Translations under genes and position numbers: made by a program
Shown here: positions 1 through 9,926 of the stretch, one piece after another
Layout: every line of letters starts with the position of its first letter
Position numbering within the stretch: the stretch's first letter is position 1
NCBI GenBank assembly: GCA_029216955.1
Contig: JANAVB010010791.1
Location: 3,933,934 to 3,997,933, forward strand
Origin: Iris pallida
Taxonomy: Eukaryota > Streptophyta > Magnoliopsida > Asparagales > Iridaceae
DNA: 64,000 nt
Direction of reading: 5' to 3'
Notes under the pieces: generated by a model
The model's database searches: none
Told to the model about the DNA's origin: nothing
The model's input: only the letters and a program-made list of their open reading frames with translations

Positions 1-535
1 CCAAATCTTTGCTATGATTTGTACTAGTTTACTCTTTTTTTGAAACCCTTGAGATGCTGGCAGCTATTATATGCATTCGTGTCCTTCAATTTCCTAAATT
101 AGGTTAAAACTTCTTTTTTTATTTGGACTATTGTTCATTCTTTCACAAAAGATCAAAAGTTTGCTCTTATTAGTATAGCATACTCTACTTTTTTTTTTTG
201 TTATTTGAGTTTTTATTTCTTCTCGTCCAGAAGCTCACAACTTTGTAGTCGAAGCCTGATTTGAGGCTGATTTGCATGGCTGTTTAAAAATCTGATTTTG
301 GCTTGATTTCATTTCACTCCTGATTTCGTTTTGATTTTATCCTGATTTCCATACTCAAATTTCGATGACTGATTTGAATTATGTTTAAATTCTCAAATTC
401 TGATTTCTAGATAAGAATATTAAACAAAATAAAGTCCAACAATCATGGCTTCCTACTAGTTTTCTAGTTTCATAAAATAAGACCATAACAAATAAGTCCC
501 AACAATAATATAATAACATAAACAAATAAATGGAC
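1..535. other. AT-rich non-coding stretch, nothing recognised
   Basis: I see no exon, RNA gene or transposon terminus here. The first exon of the F-box gene found downstream was looked for and is not present. If that exon lies left of the window, this stretch is intron. Confidence 0.4.
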
Positions 536-1790
536 CTAAACACATTTTGTAAATTCAGTGACTGATATCATTCCACATCTCACTAACAATTGTCTCACGC
601 CAAATATCGGCTTCTCTACGTAGTTGTTCTTGTGTTTGGACTTCATCATTGTCACCAACATATGGCAGAGAGGAAGAATTCTCATCATCTACATCAACTG
701 AAAATTTGTCCAACCGAACCTTTCTATGGAGAAAGCTGTGCTATGTGACACAAGCTAACACCATCTTCGCCTGTGTCCTAAACTGGTATGGAGGTACAAA
801 CTTGAAAATTGCGAAACGAGATTTAAAGATAACAAATATCCTCAATTACATTTTTAAGGGATGCGTGGCAGAGATTGGAAGCTCTTTTGCATTTTCATTA
901 TGTGGTCACAACCTTCACCACCACGACATGTAGCTAAAAACAATCATTGATTTGGAAACCCACATTCTACCAAGTCGTACTTTCCATATCCGAGAGAAAC
1001 AACAAGGTTAAGGATGCCTATTGAAACATATGCATGTTTTTAAAAATCAGTCAACAAATCAAAAACCAATGGTAACTCGGAATCCGTTCCTTTTACTTAA
1101 CGCATAACTCAAAACTTTGGAATCATGAGGAGATCCCTCCCACCCACTAATCACAAGATCCCTCCCACCTACTAATCACATAGGTAAATTCCAGATCAAA
1201 GTTGCAAGTTGCTAATACATTCTGTGACGTAAATGCCTGTCGGTTGCAATATCTTGCATCGTCTTCCGTTGGCACTAATGTAGGGATATGAGTTCCATTG
1301 GCAACACCAATACAATCATGGATCATACAACTCATAATAATCATTTCTAGTAACTTATTAAATTTCAACTAGTAACCATATGATTAATCACTTACCTTAA
1401 AATTTGGGGGAAAAAATCAGGTACTTTCCTTTATTTTTTGCTGGCACCCTTTTTTTATGGCTAAAGCATATGAGGTGTCTTAGACGATCTGCTAGCCGTC
1501 CAATGCGACCGATTTAAGTTTTTTTGGTTACGCAATAGCATGAGTTTTAACCCACAACCTGCAAAAAGGGCAAACATCTCCTCCACACATATGTATCTTA
1601 TATCTTGTACTCCCATTTTATCTCTAATAATGGAGCACAATTTCACAAGTACATCATGATACATCCTATATACGTGTCTCAAATGGTCTGGGTAATCGCT
1701 CAAAAGCTTTTTCATCCTCTCATTCCCACCAAGGCTCTGTGAGCTATCGTACGTGGATTTTGAGAGAGGATTTTTTTTGCACATTCTTGT
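536..1790 (-). pseudogene. PIF/Harbinger transposase relic
   Basis: Minus-strand remnant of a PIF/Harbinger (HARBI1-like) DDE transposase, which in intact elements cuts and joins transposon ends. The N-terminal part (about 1784-1470) reads like the helical region before the catalytic core (RYICVEEMFALF). At about 1335-1150 the diagnostic catalytic block DCIGVANGTHIP is followed by SQNVLATCNFDLEFTYV and WEGSCD; family members usually read DCIGAIDGTH. Further down the minus strand, in shifted frames, come KYDLVECGFPNQ, traces of the third acidic region, and a C-terminal tail DIWRETIVSEMWNDI ending at a TAG at 536-538. Several frameshifts and stops make it non-functional. It lies downstream of a Myb-like ORF on the same strand, the usual two-gene layout of PIF/Harbinger elements. 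Confidence 0.85.
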
Positions 1791-2339
1791 TCATAATATT
1801 TCACCACAAGAACAGTTGCCAACATTAAGTACTTTCACTTGCTCCCAAGACATTCATTCGTCCTCTTCGTATTCAAGCATAACCTTTGATAGGTTCCTTT
1901 GTATTCTTCATCTATAACCACAAGATACATGGTGCAACATATGAATGAAAGCACATAAGGTATATCGTATAATAGAGTACCTGCCGAAAATCTGCCATCA
2001 CCTCCCCTTAAATGGAGGGTCCAAACTTGAATAACATAAGAATTTCTTTATCCAATTGCATTCCCAACATCCACACATAATGGAAAAAATTACCAAACCA
2101 TCCTAGACATCAAAAGTATCATTATCAAACATTATTAGACAATATACATTAAAGTATCAAAGTCGTCAAAGTATGATAATCACCAAAGCATCCTAACATT
2201 AAAGTATCATCATCAAACATCAAAGAGAGCATAAAAGTACCAAAAGAGATGCATTGAAGTCTCTACAAAAAAGTATTAACATCAAAGTATGTCAAGTGTG
2301 CTTCACCCACGTTAGCCTAAATTTCAGGTGTCAAACGAT
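1791..2339. other. Spacer inside the Harbinger relic
   Basis: No readable domain. The stretch lies between the transposase relic and the Myb-like ORF relic, both on the minus strand. It holds short repeated phrases of the type 'aaagtatcatcatcaaacatcaaa' broken by substitutions (about 2105-2290). Confidence 0.4.
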
Positions 2340-3715
2340 GGAAATGATTTCGCAATGGTATCGTGTTCAAGGCGCACATAGCTTGGAAAAGAACACATGG
2401 TGGTAGCTCAATCTCTTAAAGATCATCCCCATACACTAACGTTCTCCCTTCTCTCCATTATAGCACGAATAGCTGAAAACTCATTTCCTATAGTACGAAT
2501 CTCGCGACGTGACAACGGAGGGACTTGCCTTCCGCGGAACACATTTCTAGCGCTTTTTCGATGATGTTGATTCTGTCTACATTCTTATTCGAAGGGAAGG
2601 GTGGGACCCTCCATCTCATGATAAGTAGAGGCTCCTTATAAGGAACTTACAAATCATCCCATTGAGAATTGTCGACAACAAGATTTTCAGTAGGAGCCCT
2701 GCCATAAGAAGCATAACCCTTGGGCCTCGTTTGGTTCACGGATTTAAGGAACCAAGAAAGGAAAGTTGTTCCTTTCCTTTGTTTGGTAGCCACAAACTTG
2801 GGAATCAATTTCCTGACAAGGAGAAAAATTGGTGGGAATATGGTTCCACTCGAGACCCATGGGATTGATTTTCCTTCCTCCTTTCCCAACATTTATTACA
2901 AAAGTTATGACAAAAGTAACCATGTGTCATTGCTTATTTTACCATTAATATTATTTTTTATAATATTATTTTTATTTTAAAAGGTAAGGATATTATTGGA
3001 ACATTGTTATATTTTCCTTTCCTTTCCTAGGTAGTTTCCTTGTTTTACCAAACAACGGAAAGGAAATGGGACAAGAATCATACTTTCCCATTCTCATGGA
3101 AAATACAAGGGAATTCATTTCCTTTACGTGAACCAAACGAGGCCTAATTGTCGGCAGACCTAACATATTGGCTATCAACCCCCGTCCAGTAGGCTCTGAC
3201 TATCATCTGTCTCTATCGAGAGTGCTTCCCTTCTGCGATGGTAAATATGAAACACACTTTATATCTTCCCAGTCAACATGTGTCTGGAAGCGAAGACACT
3301 CTCCCTCGGTGTAGAACTGGGAAAAAAAACGAAAATGAAATTAATAACTTTGAAATTGTTATTAATTATTGACGGGCAACAAATACTAGTAAAAGAAGGA
3401 ATGGATTATCTTAATATATCCATTCCACACTTCTGCATTTGTAGTAAATTTACGTGCCATGGGGTCCTATCCAAACCCAGAGTTACTAGCGATGAGATTT
3501 TGATATACACCGTATCTTTTCTTCAACCACCTCCAACAACTAGTGTAATGTAAGAACTTTTTGTTAATCCCAAAAGTTTGATTTATGATCGGCCAAATCT
3601 TGGTCTCAACTACATGCTTATGGAAGCTACAATTACCGTTTTTCCATCCCTTGTTGGCTGCATCAACCAAAAGGGAGAGCAACACGTTGGTCTCCTTTTG
3701 AGACCATGTAGCGTA
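2340..3715 (-). pseudogene. Myb/SANT-like DNA-binding ORF of the Harbinger element
   Basis: Minus-strand remnant of the second protein of PIF/Harbinger elements, a Myb/SANT-like (Myb_DNA-bind_3 type) protein that helps the transposase bind the transposon ends and enter the nucleus. From about 3711 down the strand reads WSQKETNVLLSLLVDAANKG, then KIWPIINQTFGI, a W/Y-rich helix WRWLKKRYGVYQNLI, SGFG-stop-DPMARKFTTNAEVW and WNGYIKI. The stop replaces the W that family members have after GFG. A C-terminal piece (REIRTIGNEFSAIRAIMERR, then LPPCVLFQAMCAL) appears at about 2520-2350, as expected for the C-terminal helices. A 422-bp MITE interrupts the relic between these parts. It is non-functional. 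Confidence 0.75.
2723..3144. mobile_element. 422-bp MITE with 18-bp terminal inverted repeats
   Basis: The ends are perfect inverted repeats: GGCCTCGTTTGGTTCACG at the left and its reverse complement at 3127-3144. Similarity continues inward more loosely (GGAAAGG and GTTTGGTA blocks on both sides). There is no coding capacity; small ORFs across it are incidental. The GGCCTCGTTTGGTT type of end is common among plant MITEs of Harbinger or hAT origin. I could not find a clean target duplication, so the superfamily is left open. It sits inside the Harbinger relic. Confidence 0.75.
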
Positions 3716-4174
3716 GCCTTTTTCATTTCCTCAGGTTCATCTCCTTAGTTTTAACTTTTTCTTCACTTTGTTTTTCTTTCCTTTTTGGCTTGACATCTCT
3801 ACTAGTAACAGAAAAGTTGTGAAACAAATCAGGTTTGAAGGAACAAGTTGGAAGTAGAGATGTACCATGTCTACAGACCTATCGTCATAGCTCGGACTCG
3901 CTACAATGCACAGAGTTATATACAAAAAACCAAAATAAATGCCAAAAGACAAAAACCCAAAGGATTGTAATCACATTTCATGCAATTGTTAATTTGTTAT
4001 ATGTTGACCAATTTGCAACTTAATATATTAATCAAAGGATTGTATAGTACCACCTTTCTTGAAATAGCTCCGAACCAACAAGTTAATTTTAACCTTTTCA
4101 AGATCTACGAAAAATACTACTAACTACTTTATGAACTAACTTAGCCTTCACTAATGTCTTAAGGGTTTTGACTA

Positions 4175-4205
<31 letters not shown>

Positions 4206-4208
4206 TTT

Positions 4209-4249
<41 letters not shown>

Positions 4250-4380
4250 ATATATATATATATATATATATGTATATGCTAGCAGTAAGAAGTTAATTTT
4301 AACCTTTTCAAGATCTACGAAAAATACTACTAACTACTTTATGAACCGACTTAGCCTTCATTAATGTCTTAAGCCTTCAT

Positions 4381-4429
<49 letters not shown>

Positions 4430-4430
4430 C
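3716..4430. other. Degenerate 5' side of Harbinger relic and duplicated block
   Basis: Probably the former upstream part of the Harbinger element (basic KKGKKNKVKKKLKLRR-like minus-strand coding traces near 3740-3790), then AT-rich DNA. A block of about 85 bp at 4081-4165 recurs at 4291-4375 with a few changes, the two copies separated by TA tracts. Confidence 0.4.
4148..4428. repeat. (TA)n microsatellites 5' of LINE copy 1
   Basis: Three TA tracts (about 4156-4195, 4211-4270 and 4388-4428), broken by poly-T and by the second copy of an 85-bp block. The last tract directly abuts the first recognisable LINE sequence. Confidence 0.9.
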
Positions 4431-4439
4431 AGCGGCGAC

Positions 4440-6100
4440 ATCTAGCGGCGACCTAGGGTTTCGAAAAGAGGCCTGGGATCCTGGCGTGCAAAGCGGAGGA
4501 GATCATGAGAGGGGCAATAAGGCAGCCCTAGTACTCAATGAAGACGTTGGGGGATGGACCACGGTCGGTCGCTGATGATGAGGGAAAGTGCCAGGCGTGA
4601 AGGTGGTTTGGTAGGTGCTAAACCTACGTAGGGCCAGAGATACGCGAAGAGAAAGACACCAGGGGAGCAAAGGTGCAAAAGAGAGCGGAGGCCGGCATCG
4701 GACTGCAACTTTGGAGGCTGGATAGAGAATCTCGAATGGCCTTGGAGGTTGGCCGAAACATTTGGACGGACTCCCCCCAAATTCCTAATATGGAGGAAAG
4801 AGCATAAAATTATAACTCGGGCGGGAAGTCGTGAGCAGAGGTTTGTCGGCCAGGAATGGTACAACCAAATATTGAGATGCAGTACGTAGAACCGAAGATT
4901 GTCGATGGCCGGAAGGTAGTTGAGTTCACAAAGGAGGACCTGGAAGAGACATCAGAATATTGGAAGAGCACACTAATTGTCTATGTATTGGGTGATAAAC
5001 CATTCTACCGACAAATAAGAGCCTACGCGAATTGTGTATGGAGACCGGGGGGCACCATGAATTTTTTTTTCCTGCGACACCGAGTTCTATTTCGTTCAGT
5101 TTGGCTTACAGGAAGATGTTGATCGCAACTTGGGGGGGGGGGGGCATGGACATTCGGGAGCCTAATCATCCTTAAACTATGGCAGCCAGACTCTAAATGT
5201 GACAGAGATCTCCTGCACACGATCTCTATATGCATTCGTCTACTGGAACTCCCTATCCAATATTGGAGTATAGCTATGTTATTGAAACATGCAAGTCTAA
5301 TAGGAAAATCTAAATCTATTAAGGCAGATGAAGCCACAACATTGAAATCGTGACATTCGTCTACTGCCTTATTCACTGGAATCGAGGCTCACAAAGATCT
5401 ATCGCGTGTACTCGAATTTGAACTGTCGTTAGGAGAAATACTCACCCAGATAGTAGACTATGAATGGGTTCCTCTTGTGTGTAGTTGTTGTCAGTGTTTT
5501 GGACATGTGTTGCCGGGGAACTTCATAAGATGTTCTAGATATCGAGACTGCTACACTACCTCATCAGGAATCGGAAGATAGACCAGAAGATGGCAACTCT
5601 CAAATGGAAGATGGCGATAATATCATAATACTTCAATGGCAGTAGAGAAGACAAGTAGAGAAGACAATGGATAACCAATCAATGGCATCCCAAGTATCCT
5701 AGGTAAGCGCCAATCATTGGACAAAAAAGCGAACAAGTCTGGATCCTCCTTCGACCAACTGCTCATCTACAAGGAACAGATAGTTATACAGACAAGAGGA
5801 CCTACAACGCTTGCCATTAGAGATAACAGTTCGGATGCTCTGCCTGGTACAATCCTTAACTACACTCAGAAAGAAGAGGCAGGCTATACCGTTGCAGGAT
5901 GGTTCGAGTAAATTGAATCATCATGATTCAACTACTGGAGAAGACAACCTTTGTATAGATAATCCAAAGTGGAAATTACTCCTGCGGAAGGATCATTCAG
6001 TTTCAACTAATGATGGTAGAGATGATCTCAGATCAAGAACTGAACTTCCTGTTCACCTGGCGGAGAGAATAGGTGGTTACCAAGGGTCCAACACTCTTTA
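4440..6100 (+). pseudogene. LINE copy 1 ORF1 relic
   Basis: Remnant of the nucleic-acid-binding ORF1 protein. A GGWTTV segment near 4550 matches GGGWTTVTRR in the ORF1 of LINE copy 2. At 4870-5080, EYWKSTLIVYVLGDKPFYRQ matches YWENTLVLYVLGNKPFYGQI of copy 2 (a DUF4283-like region). The zinc-knuckle region (CSCCQCFGHV-like, about 5480-5510) is recognisable but shifted. Many stops and frameshifts; no product expected. Confidence 0.75.
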
Positions 6101-6350
6101 ATTAATGTCAATTCTCTCATGGAATACACGGATACTAACTCGTTGGGTCGTTGGTGTGAGATACTAGAGTTAGCGAAAAAGCACAAAGCTCGATTAGTGC
6201 TTTGCATCTTGACCTATGTGACATGGCCAACATATGGATTATTTGGGATAACTAGACATGAACATGACAAATACTTTACATCCTAACAAATAATAGCGAA
6301 TGTATTTATTAATGAAGGTGGATTCAAGTTCTTCTTTGGAATGGTATATG

Positions 6351-7097
6351 TGTTGGAAATCGGATACGCCCTCTTGCGCTCCGATACCGTGTCTGAGACG
6401 TTGCCACAGCGGAAACTTAGGCTAACCCACCTGAAATAACCAACCCCCGTCTAACGGACATCAAGCACAGATAAAGACAAGTATATGGCAGTGACTACGT
6501 CACCTGGACAAATCCCAATCACTATAACTCAGATGAAATTACAAGATTGACAAAAACTAATGTTGAACCCTTTGCCCTAATAGGTTCAAACCCCTCACCA
6601 CACTCAAGAAGAAAAGAAAGAGATTACAATTGAAATCGCTCACCAACCCGTAGCAATCTCCCTAACCGAAGTTGACGACCCCTCGATTAGATCTCTTCCT
6701 TCTGTCTTAGATGGCGAAGTCCTAAGAGCAAAGTGCGGAACTTTTTCTTAGATTTCCTGTGGACGAGCACCTCGAATCTCCACTTTTTGTGCTGTGCTTT
6801 GTGCCTCCACCATCACCCCATATATATAGGATGAGAAAAATCTATTTTAGGTCATAATATGATTTCTTAAATAGGAAGCCCTCAAATAAGAATCCTACTA
6901 CACCTAAAATAGCCCATCAACATCCTATTTTAGATTATAATAGGATTTCTTAAATAGGAAACCCTCAAATAAGAATCCTATTATATCTAAAATAGTCCAG
7001 CACTAATTATGGACATCCAAATCAAATTAAATCAAATATTTAATCAGATTTGGACTCCATAAATATGCTATTACCAAATCCAGACTGGACTCCAACA
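6351..7097 (-). repeat. 3' LTR of the nested copia element
   Basis: Begins TGTTGGAAATCGG and ends GGACTCCAACA in plus-strand view. It is colinear with 9177-9926 and lies beside the purine-rich tract at 7098-7112. A TATATATAGG TATA-like box is near 6822. Confidence 0.9.
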
Positions 7098-7142
7098 ATC
7101 TTCCCCTCCAGTCTGATGAGAGGGTGTTGACTCCATGGCTCC

Positions 7143-9161
7143 TCAACTGGACTCCATGCCTGTCGTCATGCGACAGAGTTCCTGCTCCCCCATGCCATTG
7201 ATCTTTGATCTCCCGAGCTGCTTTGCATCTTCCTTCGTCTCCAGCTCCTCGACCGTCACATCGACGCTAGCTGCCATGCGTAGCATCTCTTGCACCACTG
7301 GGATCCTGCTAATATCAATAACACGATCAAGATCGAAGTCTCTGACGATCAGCCTCACCGCAAGTCTCGGCTGCCTGTCCCCGACTTCTGTCTTCCACCA
7401 GAAAGTGTCAACGTTCCGACGAGCTTCTTCATCCTTGGCTGGCCCAACCAAACAGACGGTGCGGTCCTCCTGAGATTCGAACTCTTGAACCTGCCCACCT
7501 TCGTATCTGAACTTAAAGCTCCCCCATACACATGCGTCCTCGAGCAGAATATCACGCACTGTGTATGCCGTCGATGACCCATAGTTCCTCCTGAATTGTG
7601 TGAATGATGATGCTCTCGTCTCAGATTGAGTTTGCTGCAAACCTTGATCTCCTTTCTAGCTTCGAACTGCTGAAACCGATGTCGCTCCTTGAAGCTTTGG
7701 CAAACCATCCGTCGCCAAAACCGGATCCGTAGAGCAAACCCCACCTGGAGACCGACCAGCTGTCATGGGACTGACAGACTGACCCTCAATCTTTGACTCA
7801 CCACTATCCGTCGCTTTGTCTCGACGAACCGAATCCTCTGTATCCCTCAAAGCACCTAGAAGTCCCTCCTCAGCAAGTTCTCGATGAACCACCTCCTGTC
7901 GAGCACCCCTCGAGTCTCCATCCGATGTCTGTGGCCTACCTGTACAGCTCAGCGGCTTGAGCCTGTATATGCCACAACACAAATCTCCCCGAGCCAGCTG
8001 TTGGGAACCCTTCGCAAGCATCCAATCTTTGTCCCCAAACAGACTGCGACAGCCATCATCTGCCAGCCTCCCTAACGAAACCAAGTTGTAGCACAAACTC
8101 GGTACATGTTGCACCCTTGAGAACGAATTTCTCACCGAGCTCCGTTGTCAAGTGCACATTACCGATGCCTACAACTGCAGTCGTTCCCTTGTCGCCCATT
8201 TTCACACGTCCAAACCTGCCGCAGCGGTATGACGTGAAGATCCTCCTATGTGGAGTGGCGTGATACGACGCCCCCGTGTCCATAACCCAGTCGCCGTCAT
8301 GACACATGCCACAAGGTTCCTCTGCGTCGGTTGCTGCGATGTGATATCTTCCATTGCTGTGAGATCTTCCTGATCGTCTTTACCTTTTGCCTTCTCAGCT
8401 TTGAGCTTCATGCAGTTCCTCTTGATATGACCCCTTTCGCCACAGTGACGGCAACCCTCCTTGCGGTCCACAATCGCAAGATTCTGAGAACTCTTCCTTG
8501 TCCTCGCCTGTGAATTGGATCTTTCCTTTCCGTAGGAAGTCACCAGAGCGGACTCCTGCGACGATTCCACTTGCTTGCGTCGGACCTCCTCATTCAACAA
8601 GCTACTTTTAACTGCCTCCATCGTGACAAATCCATCAGGCGCGGAGTTGCTCACCGACACCACCAACGTCTCCCAGCTTTCCGACAAAGAACTCAAAAAC
8701 AGTAGGGCCTGAAGCTCATCATCAATTACCATCTTCATCGCAGACAGCTGATTGATGATACCCTGAATCTCGTTCAGGTGTTGTGCCACTGGGGCACCAT
8801 CCGTGTACTTCGAGTTGACGAGTTGGCGAATAAGAAATGTCTTGTTGTCAGCCGTCTTTCTTTCGTACAACGAATGCAGCTTCTCCCACAATGCTTTTGC
8901 TGAACTCTCTATAGACACGTGGTGAAACACCGAATCATCCAACCATTGGCGGATGAATCCAACGGCCTTCCGATCCAGTCGTTTCCAATCTTCAGTAGCT
9001 TTGTCCATTGGCTTTGCGTTGTCGTCCTCCAACGGACCATGCAAGTCCTTGCACCAGAGTAGATCCTCCATCCTTGGTTTCCAAATCGTCCAGTTTTTCC
9101 TTGTGAGGGTGATCATACAAGTGTTCATCTGCTTCGTAGACATGGTTGCCAGAACCTCCAA
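7143..9161 (-). pseudogene. Copia gag-protease remnant, pol deleted
   Basis: The minus-strand frame 9161-8202 gives a 319-residue Gag of the copia (UBN2) type: NWTIWKPRMEDLLW near the start, ALWEKLHSLYERKTADNKTF in the middle, and a CX2CX4HX4C zinc knuckle CRHCGERGHIKRNC near residue 235. A frameshift near 8300 leads to an aspartic protease start, WVMDTGASYHATPH (DTGA active-site triad), at about 8290-8060. After another shift near 8120 comes the gag-pre-integrase type VPSLCYNLVSLGRLADDGC. The remaining frame to 7143 is a weakly recognisable linker or C-terminal tail. No integrase or reverse transcriptase is present. Gag itself is uninterrupted and might still be translated. Confidence 0.85.
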
Positions 9162-9162
9162 A

Positions 9163-9174
9163 GCTTTGATACCA
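9163..9174 (-). other. Primer-binding site of the nested copia element
   Basis: On the minus strand the 12 bases read TGGTATCAAAGC. They lie two bases after the 5' LTR and match the usual initiator-methionine tRNA site TGGTATCAGAGC with one change. Confidence 0.8.
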
Positions 9175-9176
9175 GA

Positions 9177-9926
9177 TGTTGGAAATCGAATACGCCCTCT
9201 TGCGCTCCGATACCGTGGCTGAGACGTTGCCGCAGTGGAAACTTAGGCTAACCCACATGAAATAACCAACTCCCGTCTAACGGACACCAAGCACAGATAA
9301 AGACAAGTATATGGCGGTGACTATGTCACCTGGACAAATTTCAATCTCTGTAACTCAGATGAAATTACAAGATTGACAAAAACTAATGTTGAATCCTTTG
9401 TCCTAATAGGTTCAACCCCCTCAACACACTCAAGAAGAAAAGAAAGAGATTACAATTGAAATCGCTCACCAACCCGTAGCAATCTCCCTAACCGAAGTTG
9501 ACGACCCCTCGATTAGATCTCTTCTTCCTTTTGTCTTGGATGACGAAGTCCTAAGAGCAAAGTGCGGAACTTTCTCTTAGATTTCCTGTGGACGAACACC
9601 TCGAATCTCCACTTTTTGTGCTGTACTTTGTGCCTCCACCCTCACCCCATATATATAGGATGAGAAAAACCTATTTTAGGTCATAATATGATTTCTTAAA
9701 TAGGAAACTCTCAAATAAGAATCCTACTACACTTAAAATAGTCCATCAACATCCTATTTTAGATTATAATAGGATCTCTTAAATAGGAAACCCTCAAATA
9801 AGAATCCTATTATATCTAAAATAGTCCAACACTAATTATGGACATCCAAATCAAATTAAATCAAATATTTAATCAGATTTAGACTCCATAAATATGCTAT
9901 TACCAAATCCAGACTGGACTGCAACA
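9177..9926 (-). repeat. 5' LTR of the nested copia element
   Basis: TGTTGGAAATCGAATACG to GACTGCAACA in plus-strand view, colinear with 6351-7097. The last bases have one change from the partner LTR (GCAACA for CCAACA). The ATATA target duplication follows at 9927. Confidence 0.9.

Larger units (their letters stand above)
6351..9926 (-). mobile_element. Internally deleted Ty1-copia element nested in LINE copy 1
   Basis: A complete LTR-to-LTR element on the minus strand. LTRs of about 750 bp begin TGTTGG and end CCAACA or GCAACA (plus-strand view). On the minus strand the 5' LTR (9177-9926) is followed by TGGTATCAAAGC (9163-9174), an initiator-Met tRNA primer-binding site with one mismatch. 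A purine-rich tract (reverse complement of 7098-7112) precedes the 3' LTR. Flanks are ATATG on the left and ATATA on the right, a 5-bp target duplication with one change. Inside are gag, protease and a gag-pre-integrase remnant. Integrase, reverse transcriptase and RNase H are missing, so it depended on others. The two LTRs differ at roughly 30-35 positions by eye (4-5%), so the insertion is not recent. Confidence 0.92.

Noticed and set aside
649..933. 94-residue plus-strand frame
   Set aside because: It is antisense to the C-terminal part of the Harbinger transposase relic and has no similarity of its own.
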